A DNA stretch of 64,000 nucleotides, taken from positions 997,001-1,061,000 of the forward strand of contig CP114482.1 of the NCBI GenBank assembly GCA_027186245.1, in the 5' to 3' direction. Below the pieces are notes generated by a model. The model did no database searches. It was not told the DNA's origin and was given only the letters and a program-made list of their open reading frames with translations. The position numbers and the translations under genes were made by a program. Every line of letters begins with the position of its first letter. The stretch's first letter is position 1. Below are positions 48,788-59,108 of this stretch, in pieces. This stretch comes from Coriaria nepalensis. Its lineage: Eukaryota; Streptophyta; Magnoliopsida; Cucurbitales; Coriariaceae.

Positions 48788-49408
48788 CTACCACTTCTTG
48801 ACATTTCTATGCTTTCTCGGCCCCAAAACGGCAAACTTCCCAACGGAGCAACCGCACTTCGCTCTCAAAACAAGCACAGCTCTTCCATTCACCGGCGCTA
48901 CCTTCTTAAGCTCCGTTTCCAATTCCCGTTGACGATCTCTAGTGAATTCAAAACGCCCGTTTCGAATCCCGTCTCTGATACTCGGAATCGAGCACTTGCT
49001 CTGCTTCTTCTTCACCCACTCCTCCTCTGTTTCCAACTTTATATCAAACGCAGCTGAATTTCTCAATCCCCTGCAATTCGGATTCATACACTTCTTCTTC
49101 CTGCTTGTGGTACATGACAGAACAGACCAAGCAGATAATGAAGCGGAGAAGACGATTATTCCGATAGATCCGTAAATCCATGGAGTTGGAGCTTCTGAGA
49201 TTTCTTCTCCGATTAAGTCGAGGATTTCAGATGAGATTTCGATGGATTCCAGGGTTAGGAATTTGACGTAAGGGAAGAGTAGAAACGTAAAGGAAAAGAT
49301 CGCAGCGGTCAGCATTACGATATCGATTACAGCGGATCCAGATTGAGGGCAAACAGGGATCGAATTGGGAACTTTTCTGTTCTTCGATAAATTGTTTGAC
49401 TTAGCCAT
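48788..49408 (-). CDS. Membrane protein of the ribosomal protein L34e-like superfamily (plant-specific)
   Basis: This is a single-exon gene of 206 residues starting at the ATG at 49408 (MAKSNNLSKNRKVPNS). Two hydrophobic segments (about 27-50, IDIVMLTAAIFSFTFLLFPYV; and about 75-98, WIYGSIGIIVFSASLSAWSVL) predict a two-pass membrane protein. A Cys-rich patch (CTTSRKKKCMNPNCRGL) and a basic tail with CGCSVGKFAVLGPRKHRNVKKW follow. That tail motif gave this family its L34e-superfamily label in plant annotations, but the protein is not a typical ribosomal L34e. The cytosolic Cys motifs could bind zinc; function is unknown. It is divergent with the KH gene, 1.3 kb away. Confidence 0.8.
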   Translation of the reverse strand: MAKSNNLSKNRKVPNSIPVCPQSGSAVIDIVMLTAAIFSFTFLLFPYVKFLTLESIEISSEILDLIGEEISEAPTPWIYGSIGIIVFSASLSAWSVLSCTTSRKKKCMNPNCRGLRNSAAFDIKLETEEEWVKKKQSKCSIPSIRDGIRNGRFEFTRDRQRELETELKKVAPVNGRAVLVLRAKCGCSVGKFAVLGPRKHRNVKKW

Positions 49409-50704
49409 GGTTGTCAGCTGGTCCCCGGACCTGCAGACCGAGATTGAGTAATGGTAATAGAACATATCATAAGAAACGCAGAAAATTCAATATTTTCCCA
49501 ATCTGAATCCAATCAATCAATCCACATAAGATTGAAATCGATTTCAAGCCCCAATTTCAGTAGTAAATCGATTCAGATGGAAAGACTGAATCGAGAAATG
49601 ATTGAATATAGCCGGGATAGAGATGTTATGGAATTTGAATCGTGAAGTTGGTAACGATTGAAGAAGATGAGGGGAATGATGAAGTAAGAGGAAGAGTTTA
49701 ATTCTCTGCTTTAAATTCACATTTCTGATTTTTGTGAGAGAGAGAGGGGAAGAAGATGAGATGATGGCTTTTGGTTCAGAGAGAGAAGAAGCCGAAAAAG
49801 AAATGAAAAAAAATACAAGACGTTACGTGGGCTAATAAGATGAAACATGGGCTTTGGATTGCATTTCAATGATGTATGAAGGATTTGGTGGGCCACTATA
49901 TGGGTTTAGCCCACTTAGCTATTTGTTTAATTTTTTTATATTAAAAGTGAGGGGGCTAAAGTCTAATTTTCATAAAGTTGTATGGATAATTGTCTAATTT
50001 TGATCAAAACCATATCATATACACTGGATTCCATTTACGAAGTCTCTCTCCCCTTCCCACAACATTCCTGATTTTTATTGTTGAAGCTGGCCCTAATTAA
50101 AAAAAGAAAAATCCCCAATTTTTTATTTTGAAAAAATAATTTAATATTATTGAATAATTACGTCGTGGTCAAAACCCTAAGAGTCCAATACAGAGAGAAA
50201 GGTCGCTCATAACCCAAAATTTCCCAAATCGCTCTCGCAAAAATTACCAATCTTCTTCAGCATAATTCTCTCTTTCCCTTACCTCCACTGTCCTCATCCC
50301 TCTTTAAGCTGTTCTGCTGATCGAAGGTACCGCGAATCTTCTCTTTCTTCTTTCCCCATTGTTTTTCAATCTTTTTTTTTTTTTTTCCTTCTTCGAATTT
50401 CGTTTCTTTGTTTATGGAACTAATTTTTCATGTAATTTGGGATTTGAATTGGAGATTGACGGTACCTATACTTAGATTTATTTATAATGTTGCTTCATGC
50501 TTGTTAGAATAACTGGATCGAGCTCCAATTTTTTTATTTTGAAGCCTTTTTGATACGTGAATGGAATTCTATAGTAAAAACAGAACATTGATACCTGCTC
50601 TTATGGATTTTTTCTCTTTATAAGATGTCATTTTCTCATGCAATTAAACTTTTTTTAAGATTATGTGGGCGTTATTCTGAATGCAGGTAGAATCACAAGT
50701 TCAA
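49409..50704. promoter_or_regulatory. Divergent promoter region of L34e-like and KH genes, with KH leader intron
   Basis: The 1.3-kb region separates two head-to-head genes. GA/CT text near 49735-49760 marks the L34e-like side. On the KH side a leader exon appears to end at about 50326 (GAAG before GTACCG), and an intron runs to 50687 (ATGCAG before GTAGAA), 17 bp before the KH start codon. Leader introns often raise expression; here that is inference. Confidence 0.5.
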
Positions 50705-52758
50705 ATGACTGGTCAACGTAATAATTACGGAAAGAGGCCTCATTCTCAGTCTGATTATTCTGAAAATGGAGGAAATAAGCGAAGAAATTCCAGTGATGAC
50801 AGAGATCCATTCATCATAGATTCAGAAGATACTGTATACCGCTATTTGTGCCCTATAAGAAAGATTGGAAGCGTCATAGGTAGGGGAGGGGAGATAGTGA
50901 AGCAGCTAAGGGGAGACACTAAATCAAAGATCAGAATTGGCGAGACAGTTCCTGGATCTGAGGAGCGGGTCATAACTATCTATAGCTCAAGTCAAGAGTC
51001 AAATGCTTTTGAAGAGAGTGGTGATTTCGTATCTCCTGCTCATGATGCTTTGTTTAAGACTCATGACAGAGTTGTGGCTGAAGAGTTTCATGACGATAAT
51101 TCCGAAGGAGGTCGCCAAGTCACTGCAAGGCTTCTTGTTCCTTCTGATCAGATTGGTTGTATTATTGGAAAAGGTGGACAGATTGTTCAGAATATTCGTA
51201 GTGAAACTGGTGCTCAAATTCGCATTCTAAAGGATGAACATTTGCCCTCTTGTGCTCTAAGAGCAGATGAACTTGTTCATGTAATCCAGACGAGTCTATT
51301 CATATTTTCTTTTTTAGCTTCAAGTTTTTGGGTTTCTCTTTTACTAATTAATAATGGTTTTAGATATCGGGAGAAGCTTCAATTGTGAAGAAGGCCCTAT
51401 TTCAAATTGCATCACGTCTCCATGATAATCCATCAAGATCGCAGCATCTACTTACTTCTGCAGTACCAAATGTCTATACTTCTGGTGGTTCTCTCATGGC
51501 TCCTAATGGTGCCCCTATTGTAGGACTAGCTCCACTTATGGGAACTTATGGAGGATACAAAAGCGACAATGCTGACTGGTCAAGGTCCTTATATTCAGCT
51601 CCAAGAGATGAATCATCCTCAAAAGAATTTAATCTGCGATTGATATGTCGTACTGAAAATATTGGAGGTGTCATTGGCAAGGGCGGTGTGATAATCAATC
51701 AGATCAGACAAGAGACTCGAGCTGGGATAAAAGTTGATAGTTCGGCTAGTGAAGGTGATGATTGCTTAATAACTATATCAGCTAAAGAGTATTTTGAAGA
51801 CACTTTGTCTCCTACAATTGAAGCTGCTTTGAGGTTGCTACCCAGATGTAGTGAGAAGGTTGAAAGAGATTCTGGAATAATATCATTCACAACCCGCATA
51901 CTTGTTCCTACATCAAGGATTGGATGCCTAATCGGTAAAGGAGGAGCTATAGTTACTGAGATGAGAAGACAGACAAAAGCTAATATCCGCATACTTTCAA
52001 AGGAAAATCTTCCTAAAATTGCATCTGATGATGATGAGATGGTCCAGGTGGAGATTCTTGTCAAATTTCAAATATAGTTCCAATTGATATGGATAACTGA
52101 CTTCTTTTTTTATTTTTCCCCACAGATTTCTGGGGATCTTGATATTGCCAAGGATGCTCTAATACAAGTAGTTACAAGGTTACGTGCTAATCTTTTCGAC
52201 AGGGAAGGTGGAATGTCTACTTTTCTGCCAGTTCTGCCATATCTTCCCTTGCCACCCGATAGTTCAGAGGCTCTAAACTATGATAGTAGGGACAGTAAAA
52301 GACATGGCCGTGGCAATTCCTACTCTGGTGCTTATGGTGGCTCAAGTAATTTACCTTCGGGAGACGGTTATGGAAGCTATGGTGGTTCACTGGTATGTAT
52401 AGATATCTCTACTTCTCCATTTTTAAGAAGGGCAAAAGTGGAAGATGATTGATTATCGGTTTTTGGTATATTGTTTCATTCATTTATGACTTATTTCAAT
52501 ATTTATAGGTGGGTAGTGGTGGCAGTGCTTATGGAGCTTATGGAAGTTATTCTTCGGGACGGAGTGGTGGTAGTTCTGGGTAATAATATTTTCTCTATGA
52601 GAATTAGCTGCAATATCAAAATATGTCAAGGAAATCCTTTGCATATGAAAACAAAAACCTACTTTTCATATGTGACTTCTCCTGATCTCTTGGTTTCTTC
52701 TTTCATTAGGGGATCTGGACACAACCATTCTTCTCGGCGTAGAAACTATGGTTACTAA
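50705..52758 (+). CDS. Four-KH-domain RNA-binding protein (At5g15270-like)
   Basis: Five coding exons (50705-51280, 51364-52047, 52126-52392, 52509-52579, 52710-52758) give 548 residues. The start MTGQRNNYGKRPHSQSDY is conserved; an earlier in-frame ATG (50681) lies in the leader intron. Each KH domain shows its GXXG loop: IGSVIGRGGE (about residue 55), IGCIIGKGGQ (second), IGGVIGKGGV (third) and IGCLIGKGGA (fourth). Each pair ends in a short helix such as ISGEASIVKKAL or ISGDLDIAKDAL. The C-terminus is Gly/Ser/Tyr-rich and ends in SSRRRNYGY, an RNA-binding or self-associating tail. Such PCBP-like proteins regulate pre-mRNA processing in the nucleus; the targets of this member are not known to me. 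The last two exons are very short (71 and 49 nt). Confidence 0.93.
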
Positions 52759-55031
52759 TCTTTTAGCCGCCTGGCAGGTATACTATGTCTTATTGTTATT
52801 TACTTTTAACAGGCAATTAGTTAGTTACCTAGACATAGACAGTTATCCGTACTTGCATCTGCCTGATAACTTTAAGCTGTCCAGTCTCTACCTATACTTG
52901 AAGAATTCTGATACAACTATTTTACCTCTGTTGCCTTGTACCCGTCCCACAAAAAACAGCTTGAGAATCTATGAAGCCCCTGAAGCCAGCCAAGCCTACT
53001 ACTGTCTCTTTGACGAAGCCTACTCTGCCTAAAACCTGAAGACCAGATGAACCAGCGTTTGACATTGATTCACACTCATGGCCCCACCTTGATGCTTCTC
53101 CTCTTATAAAGGAACCAAATATGTCTTGTCTAGAGGTCCTATTGACTTTTTTATCTATCCATGTCCACAACTCCAAACAAAAATTGCCATGCTTTGTTAT
53201 CTTATCTTGTACCCAAAAAAAAAGGACCTATTAGCAATAATACATTTTCCAGTTTTCGGATCTCTTTTTCTATGCTTTTTCCCCAGAAAAAGAAATGGTA
53301 CTAGTACATGGTGATCTAGGGATAATTTCATTGTGTGTTTTGAAAATATTATGACCGAGATATTATTACATGCTTTGCCACTTACATAGTTCCGTGATTC
53401 ATTTAGTAGTGTTGTGGATTTGATCATAGTTCCGTGATTCATTTTAGTAGTGTTGTGGATTTGATCCAAAAACTATCATATCTTCTGAAATGCAGGTGGT
53501 GATAACATTATTTTTTCTGACACATTGGAAGTATTTTATTTTAGTGCTTGCTAGTTCGATATCAATTTAAAATGGTACAAATCTTCCTTTTTGAATGGAT
53601 GCTACCTCGAGAAACTTGCAGGTAAGCAGCTGGGTCTTCATCATCTCAAGGTTATATGCATTAGATTTTTGTGCTCTTGTTTTTGGTCTATAGGTATTTT
53701 TTGTCAGGTTCGTTCATTCAAATCAACCATAAGGTAAAGATATGCAGCTAGCTAGTGCATTATAAAATAGGTAATTATTCTCTCTTTTTATAGATTGAGT
53801 TTGTGTACATAACTCAAGAACATGTGAATTTGTGTATAATGTTCTCTATGAAACTGTCTTTGTCCAATTGTTACATGTTATGGTTGGTTGGAATTGGACA
53901 GGTTTACAAGTATAAATGTATGACTTTTTATAATGGAGATTAAGTTTTGAACTTTTAACATATTATTGATACCCTTTAGAGCTAATCATGACGTATATAA
54001 AAAGCAATTAATAATGTCACTGTTTGGATATCCAGATTAACCAAAAACTTGATCTATAGCCATAAAATGTGTTTTGTTCTAAGATCTTCTCTACCTGTTT
54101 GTGTGCCATGTCGGAAAGGAGGGAACAGATCCCATTACCAACTAATCTCCACCTAATTGGTCCAGCACTTCATTGGTACAAATTTCTAGCTGCAACCAAT
54201 CATAACACCCTATTATGGCTAGCTTCATGAGGAATTCCTGGTTGGGCTCGGTCTACCGTAAACCGATCAATCATAACTGTAAATGTCAATTTCATATGTT
54301 ACATCACCTATCATATCAAGTTTGTGTGCGGTTATGATAACTCTCGGTCTACGATAGATTGAGTTCACGTTAGAATTTTTCAGCTTCATATTTTGATTCT
54401 CTAGATCTCAACTATTATCAAACTTTCTAAACAAAAGAGCAAGTATTTACATTGGACCAAACTTTATGATCCCTCAAATCTAATTTTAAATAGTATAAAA
54501 TGAATCATTTCACTTTTAACTTAAAATGAAATCCATTTCATTAAAAAAAATTCCATTTAACATAGCCAAAAATTTGACAACTTTAGCTCTTTGCTTGAAG
54601 TTGACAGTTTGGATAAAGCTTGACCGTCAGATCATGATGAAGGTTGACAAGAAGATCAAAATTCCTCCAAATAGAAAGAGCAAATAAATAAAAAAAAGCA
54701 TCCACAACAATATTTTAAAAAATAATTAAGACTTTAGAAGCGGTTGAAATTGAGGAATCTTTTGTTACATTTTATGTAAATGTGTTCTATATATTTGATG
54801 AAATCTGAGGAATCCATATACTAGTTTACCCATTTGATGAAATCTAAATAAACATTTACCCAAGTAAATAACATCTTTCATTGAGTAAGCATATGTTTCA
54901 GAAAACATCTGATTTATTCTTTATTAATTAGTGACCTTATCTACATTGCTTTTTTCATCATTTATGCTTTATATATATATATATATATACATACATGTAG
55001 GTACAAACCTCATGTAGACATACATACATAT
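52759..55031. other. KH 3' UTR and spacer before BMS1 fragment 1
   Basis: The stretch includes the KH 3' UTR, a 40-bp tandem duplication (53386-53466) and an AT-rich spacer with a TA/TACA run at about 54972-55000. No other gene was recognised. Confidence 0.55.
53386..53466. repeat. 40-bp tandem duplication
   Basis: Two adjacent copies (53386-53425, 53426-53466) begin ATAGTTCCGTGATTCATTT and differ by one inserted T. This indicates a recent slippage event downstream of the KH gene. Confidence 0.9.
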
Positions 55032-57790
55032 TCTACTATCTGTACTTAATACTTGTCTGTTTTGGCTAGTACAAACCTCATTCTTTCTGGTGTAAGCTAG
55101 TATAGTGTAAAACTTATGATAGAATAATGTAGACCTTATTTGGATCTACATATGATTGACCAGAGTCAGTAGAAGAGGAAATTGATGAACATGATGGGGG
55201 CAAGTTTCATCATAGTCAAGCCCCTGAAAGTGGTTGTTTTGACAAGGTAAACATTCTCAAATAATTTTACATTTGTTTTCCCTGTCCTGAATCAACAAGT
55301 AATCGCGTTTGATTCTTCCAGATGAAAGAGGAGATTGAAATTCGGAAACAAGTAAACAAAGCCAAACTTGATGACATTGATGAGGATATGAGGTTAGAGG
55401 TAGAGGGATTTAGAACGTGGACATGCGTAAGGTTAGAAGTTCATGATGGTCCCTTTGAAATGGTAGAACAGTTTGATCTCTGCCATCCTACTTTGGTTGG
55501 AGGAATTGGTCTTGGCGTGGAAAGTGTTGGATATATGCAGGTAAATCTATGTGAAAAGTTTTAGTTTCTAATATTGTAAGTTGAATCACTATTCTGTTTT
55601 CCATCTGTGTTATTGAGGAAGAAGGTGAGTTAAATGGGTATATTGGTTTTCTTGATTGATGAATTATAACTTTTATAGTGATGAGACTAATTGTATATTC
55701 GTCTAATACAAAATTTAGAAGAAAATGGGATTGTAACTGGATGTGCACTGTAGCAGGAGATGATAAGCTGTTTTCTTGCACAACTTGTTCTATGTTCTTA
55801 CACAAGGATTACCATTTCCAACTTGTCTTGAATTTAATCATGCTGCCCGGATAGTTAAGAAAATCAAGCTAGTTGGTTATCCTAGCAAGATCCTTAAAAA
55901 GATAGCACTTATAAGGGATATGTTCACTTCTGATCTTGAAATAGCCCGCTTTGATGGTGCAGCATTGCAGCTGTTCAAACTTTCAGTGGAATCCGGGGAC
56001 AGGTTAAGAAGGTATGCTTTCAAATAGAAGTAAATTCCTATACCTGCAACTTGTAGTCTTTGTTTAAAATGCTAATTTTACTGCATTACCTGGGCTTCTG
56101 CTATTATCAGTTGCATTTGCTATTCATCCAGATATTCTTTATTATATACTTATTTTTCACTGTACTTCTAAAGTGCAAGGTGAATTTACGGTAATCCCAA
56201 TGATTATAAGTTTCAATTGGGTGTATATTTTGTGCATGTCTCCCATGTCCTGCTGGATGTCAACTAACTGGAATCTTTTTCAGGCTGCAAAAGAGGAGAT
56301 TGGTAACCGAGCGAAAAGGAAAGTGGGACTACCAAGAGAAGGGATAGCTAGATGCACCTTTGAGAACAAAATTCGGATCAGTGACATTGTTTTCTTGCTT
56401 TCATGGACTCAAGTCGAAGTACCTTGCTTCTATAATCCCTTGACCACAGCTCTACAACCTCGTGATAAGACCTGGCAAGGGATGAAAACTGTAGCTGAAT
56501 TGAGGAGAGAGCACAATCTTCCTGTTCCTGTAAACAAGGATTCGCTCTACAAGGTAAGTTCCCAACACAAATGAAATTAGGGAGGTATTAATTGGCTTAG
56601 CCCATGTGCTCCTTAACCCAACCGGTTATGATACTCCCTTCTGGAATCCTTTACTCCATTGTTAATCTCCTTGTTTGTTTGATTTATCAGTCAATTGAAA
56701 GGAAGAAAAGGAAGTTCAATCCAATGGTTATTTCCAAATCATTACAAGCAGCTTTACCATTTAAATCAAAACCTAAGGATACACCCATCCGGAAAAGGCC
56801 TCTTCTTGAAAATGGAAGAGTTGTTGTCATGGAACCTCATGAGCGACAAGTTCACGCTCTTGCTCAGCAGCTTCGGTTAGTGCAAAATGACAAGGTATGC
56901 ATTGATACTGAGTTACTGTGATCACTTTATAGTTTGAGTCATTTACATTCATTGCTCTCCACACCACACCTGCAATAAAGTAATGGAAAAACTCATTATA
57001 GACTACACATGTGCTGATTCAAATGTTCATAATTTATGGTCGAGATGACTGTAAATCTGAAATCTTGAAAAATGTGGAAATGTCAGGTCAATGTGTTATT
57101 TAGTTTGACCTTGATAAAATTCTTCATTCAAAATTTTAATGCAGCCTAAAATGTAATTAAAATGTTTTATTGATCTGATCTGATTCTTTGTGTTAGGAAT
57201 CTTGATTGTCTTACAAATCTGATTCAGTTTTGAGTTTTATAACTGTGAGAATTTCTCTCCTCTTTAAGGAAAATAATGAGTTTGTGAAATATATACATGC
57301 AAACATGCAACCTCCTTGAACTTCTACAACTAATCACTGTCATTCTGTCGATCATTTGGTCTAAACTTTTCAATTATGCGTTAGGATGTTCATTGAATAG
57401 ATAATTTTAATCAAAAGATGTTTATATAACCTTGGTTGCATTATTACCATCTGTACACATTATATCATAAACATTTCAAAGCATTTCTTTCATTTAGGGG
57501 GTGCTAATTGTGAAGGGAACTTTGTTTCAATTTCAGTTTCGGTTTGTCTTCGGCTTCTGATTTAGTGGCAATAACATTCATATCTTTGTAAAAATCCCCA
57601 CTTGGTCTTCTGCAGAAGAAGAAGGGGGGAAAAACTGATTGAAGAAAAGAGGAAGAAAGAACTAGCAGTAGAGAAAGCCAAAGAGGAGCAATTGTCCAGA
57701 AAGGGGCAGAGAGAAGAACGGAGGGAGAGATATCAAGAGCAAGACAAGCGGATGAAGAAGATTTGCGGAAGTTCTGGAGTCTTAAGATAT
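55032..57790 (+). pseudogene. BMS1-like ribosome biogenesis GTPase, 3'-half pseudogene, copy 1
   Basis: Exon-like pieces match the C-terminal half of BMS1: 55166-55246, 55322-55540 (VPFEMV region and VGGIGLG.ESVGYMQ), 55830-56011 (LEFNHAARIVKKIKLVGYP and DMFTSDLEIARFDGA), 56284-56553 (GLPREGIARCTF and TQVEVPCFYNPLTTAL), 56691-56894 (ERKKRKFNP, MEPHERQ) and about 57616-57770 (Lys/Glu-rich tail). Splice sites are often preserved. It is dead: the roughly 70 residues between GYMQ and LEFNHAA are gone, the third piece is frameshifted after DGA, and a frameshift breaks the tail (KKKGGKTD then stop). The GTPase N-terminal half is absent. An intact BMS1 acts in 18S rRNA processing in the nucleolus. 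Confidence 0.85.
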
Positions 57791-59108
57791 TTTTGTCTGC
57801 ATTCACTTCTACTCTACTCATTATCTCCAAAGGTAGAACTTGAATCTCTATGTAGTAAGGAGACGTCCAAAATCAATCTGATTATGGGTTTCCCATATGA
57901 GAGTGACATTCACCGCTGCCTCAGTTTCAAAGACAGACCCACATAATTGATTGTTTTTGTGACTCACTTTGTAAGGGGCCTTCTTCGAGCAATCTACATA
58001 TGCCCAAGATTGAAGATTATGTAAAGACGGCGTAGTTTTACTCCTTTTTTCTTTCATTTAATTTAATCTTTTTGGCAAAACTTAGTTTTGCTCTTGAAAC
58101 TATGAAAAGAAAACGGTCAAAATAGGAAACCAAGAGGGGAGAGGCAGTTCGCAAGCCAATATTTACATTCCAAGAAAAAAGGCCACTTGCCTGAAACCAA
58201 TTAATAAATTCAACAAGGAAAAAGAAAATCACTTTAGCTATATAAACACTGAAATAAAAAAGCAACCCATCACAAATATAGTAATAATGATAGCCCAAGC
58301 TTTCTTTTTGTCCTCTCTCACTCTCTCCCCCGCTTTCTCTGTCTGCGAGACTGCGATCATCAATCTTCCTCAATGTCACGATTAGCTTCTTTCTCTGATT
58401 TAATCGATCATACTTCGGGGGTTTTTTTTTTTTTTTTGGGTGTGATTACACGGTTAGTTTCTTTCTCTGATTTCATTCCGATTCTTCGTTTCCTTGTACT
58501 AGCTGTGTTTGATTCAGCATGCAAGTGTTTCTTTTTTTTTTTGGGTGTGATTATGTATTTGGTTAAAGTTGCAATTTTTTCCGTTGTTTCTTGCAAGACT
58601 CCGACGTTGAAATCTAGTTTTTTTTTTTTTTTTTTCCAATCCGTTATGATGAAATCTTGGACGTGTTTGGGGTTGGGGTGTTTTTCCTTCATTCCTGAAG
58701 AGGGTAGGAAAGGATTCTGAAAAGTTCTAATTTTTTTTTTCCGATGTAAGATCTCTGGACTCTAGATTATGATCATACCTTTTTTTTTATTTTGGTGGGT
58801 AAATTTCAACTTTTTATAGTCACCAATTTCTGCTGCAGTGAAAGCCGACACTATTTGTGTTTGTTTGGAAATTTTGATTATTGTAGGAAGTTTTCTTATC
58901 CTTGTTCTGGGTTATTATCTGGCCATTGTGATCGGAAGGCACTATGTTTTGAACCTTTTATTTTATTTCTTATATTTTTTTCCTGCGACAAAATGAGGCT
59001 TTGATTGCTCTTGGGCGGTTTTATTTTGTACTTGAACATAATATCTTTTTCTGTGCTGTGATACTAATTTTTTTTTTTTCCCCGGAACCAGTCAGCTTGT
59101 GCGGAAGA
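57791..59108. other. Leader region of the TAF1C-like gene
   Basis: After the BMS1 fragment comes a CT-rich stretch (about 58310-58350) that looks like a promoter or first leader exon, then T-tracts and two copies each of TTAG.TTCTTTCTCTGATTT and TTTTGGGTGTGATTA (58382-58560). A likely acceptor (ACCAG) sits at 59091 just before the ATG, so a leader intron is probable. No separate gene was recognised. Confidence 0.45.
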
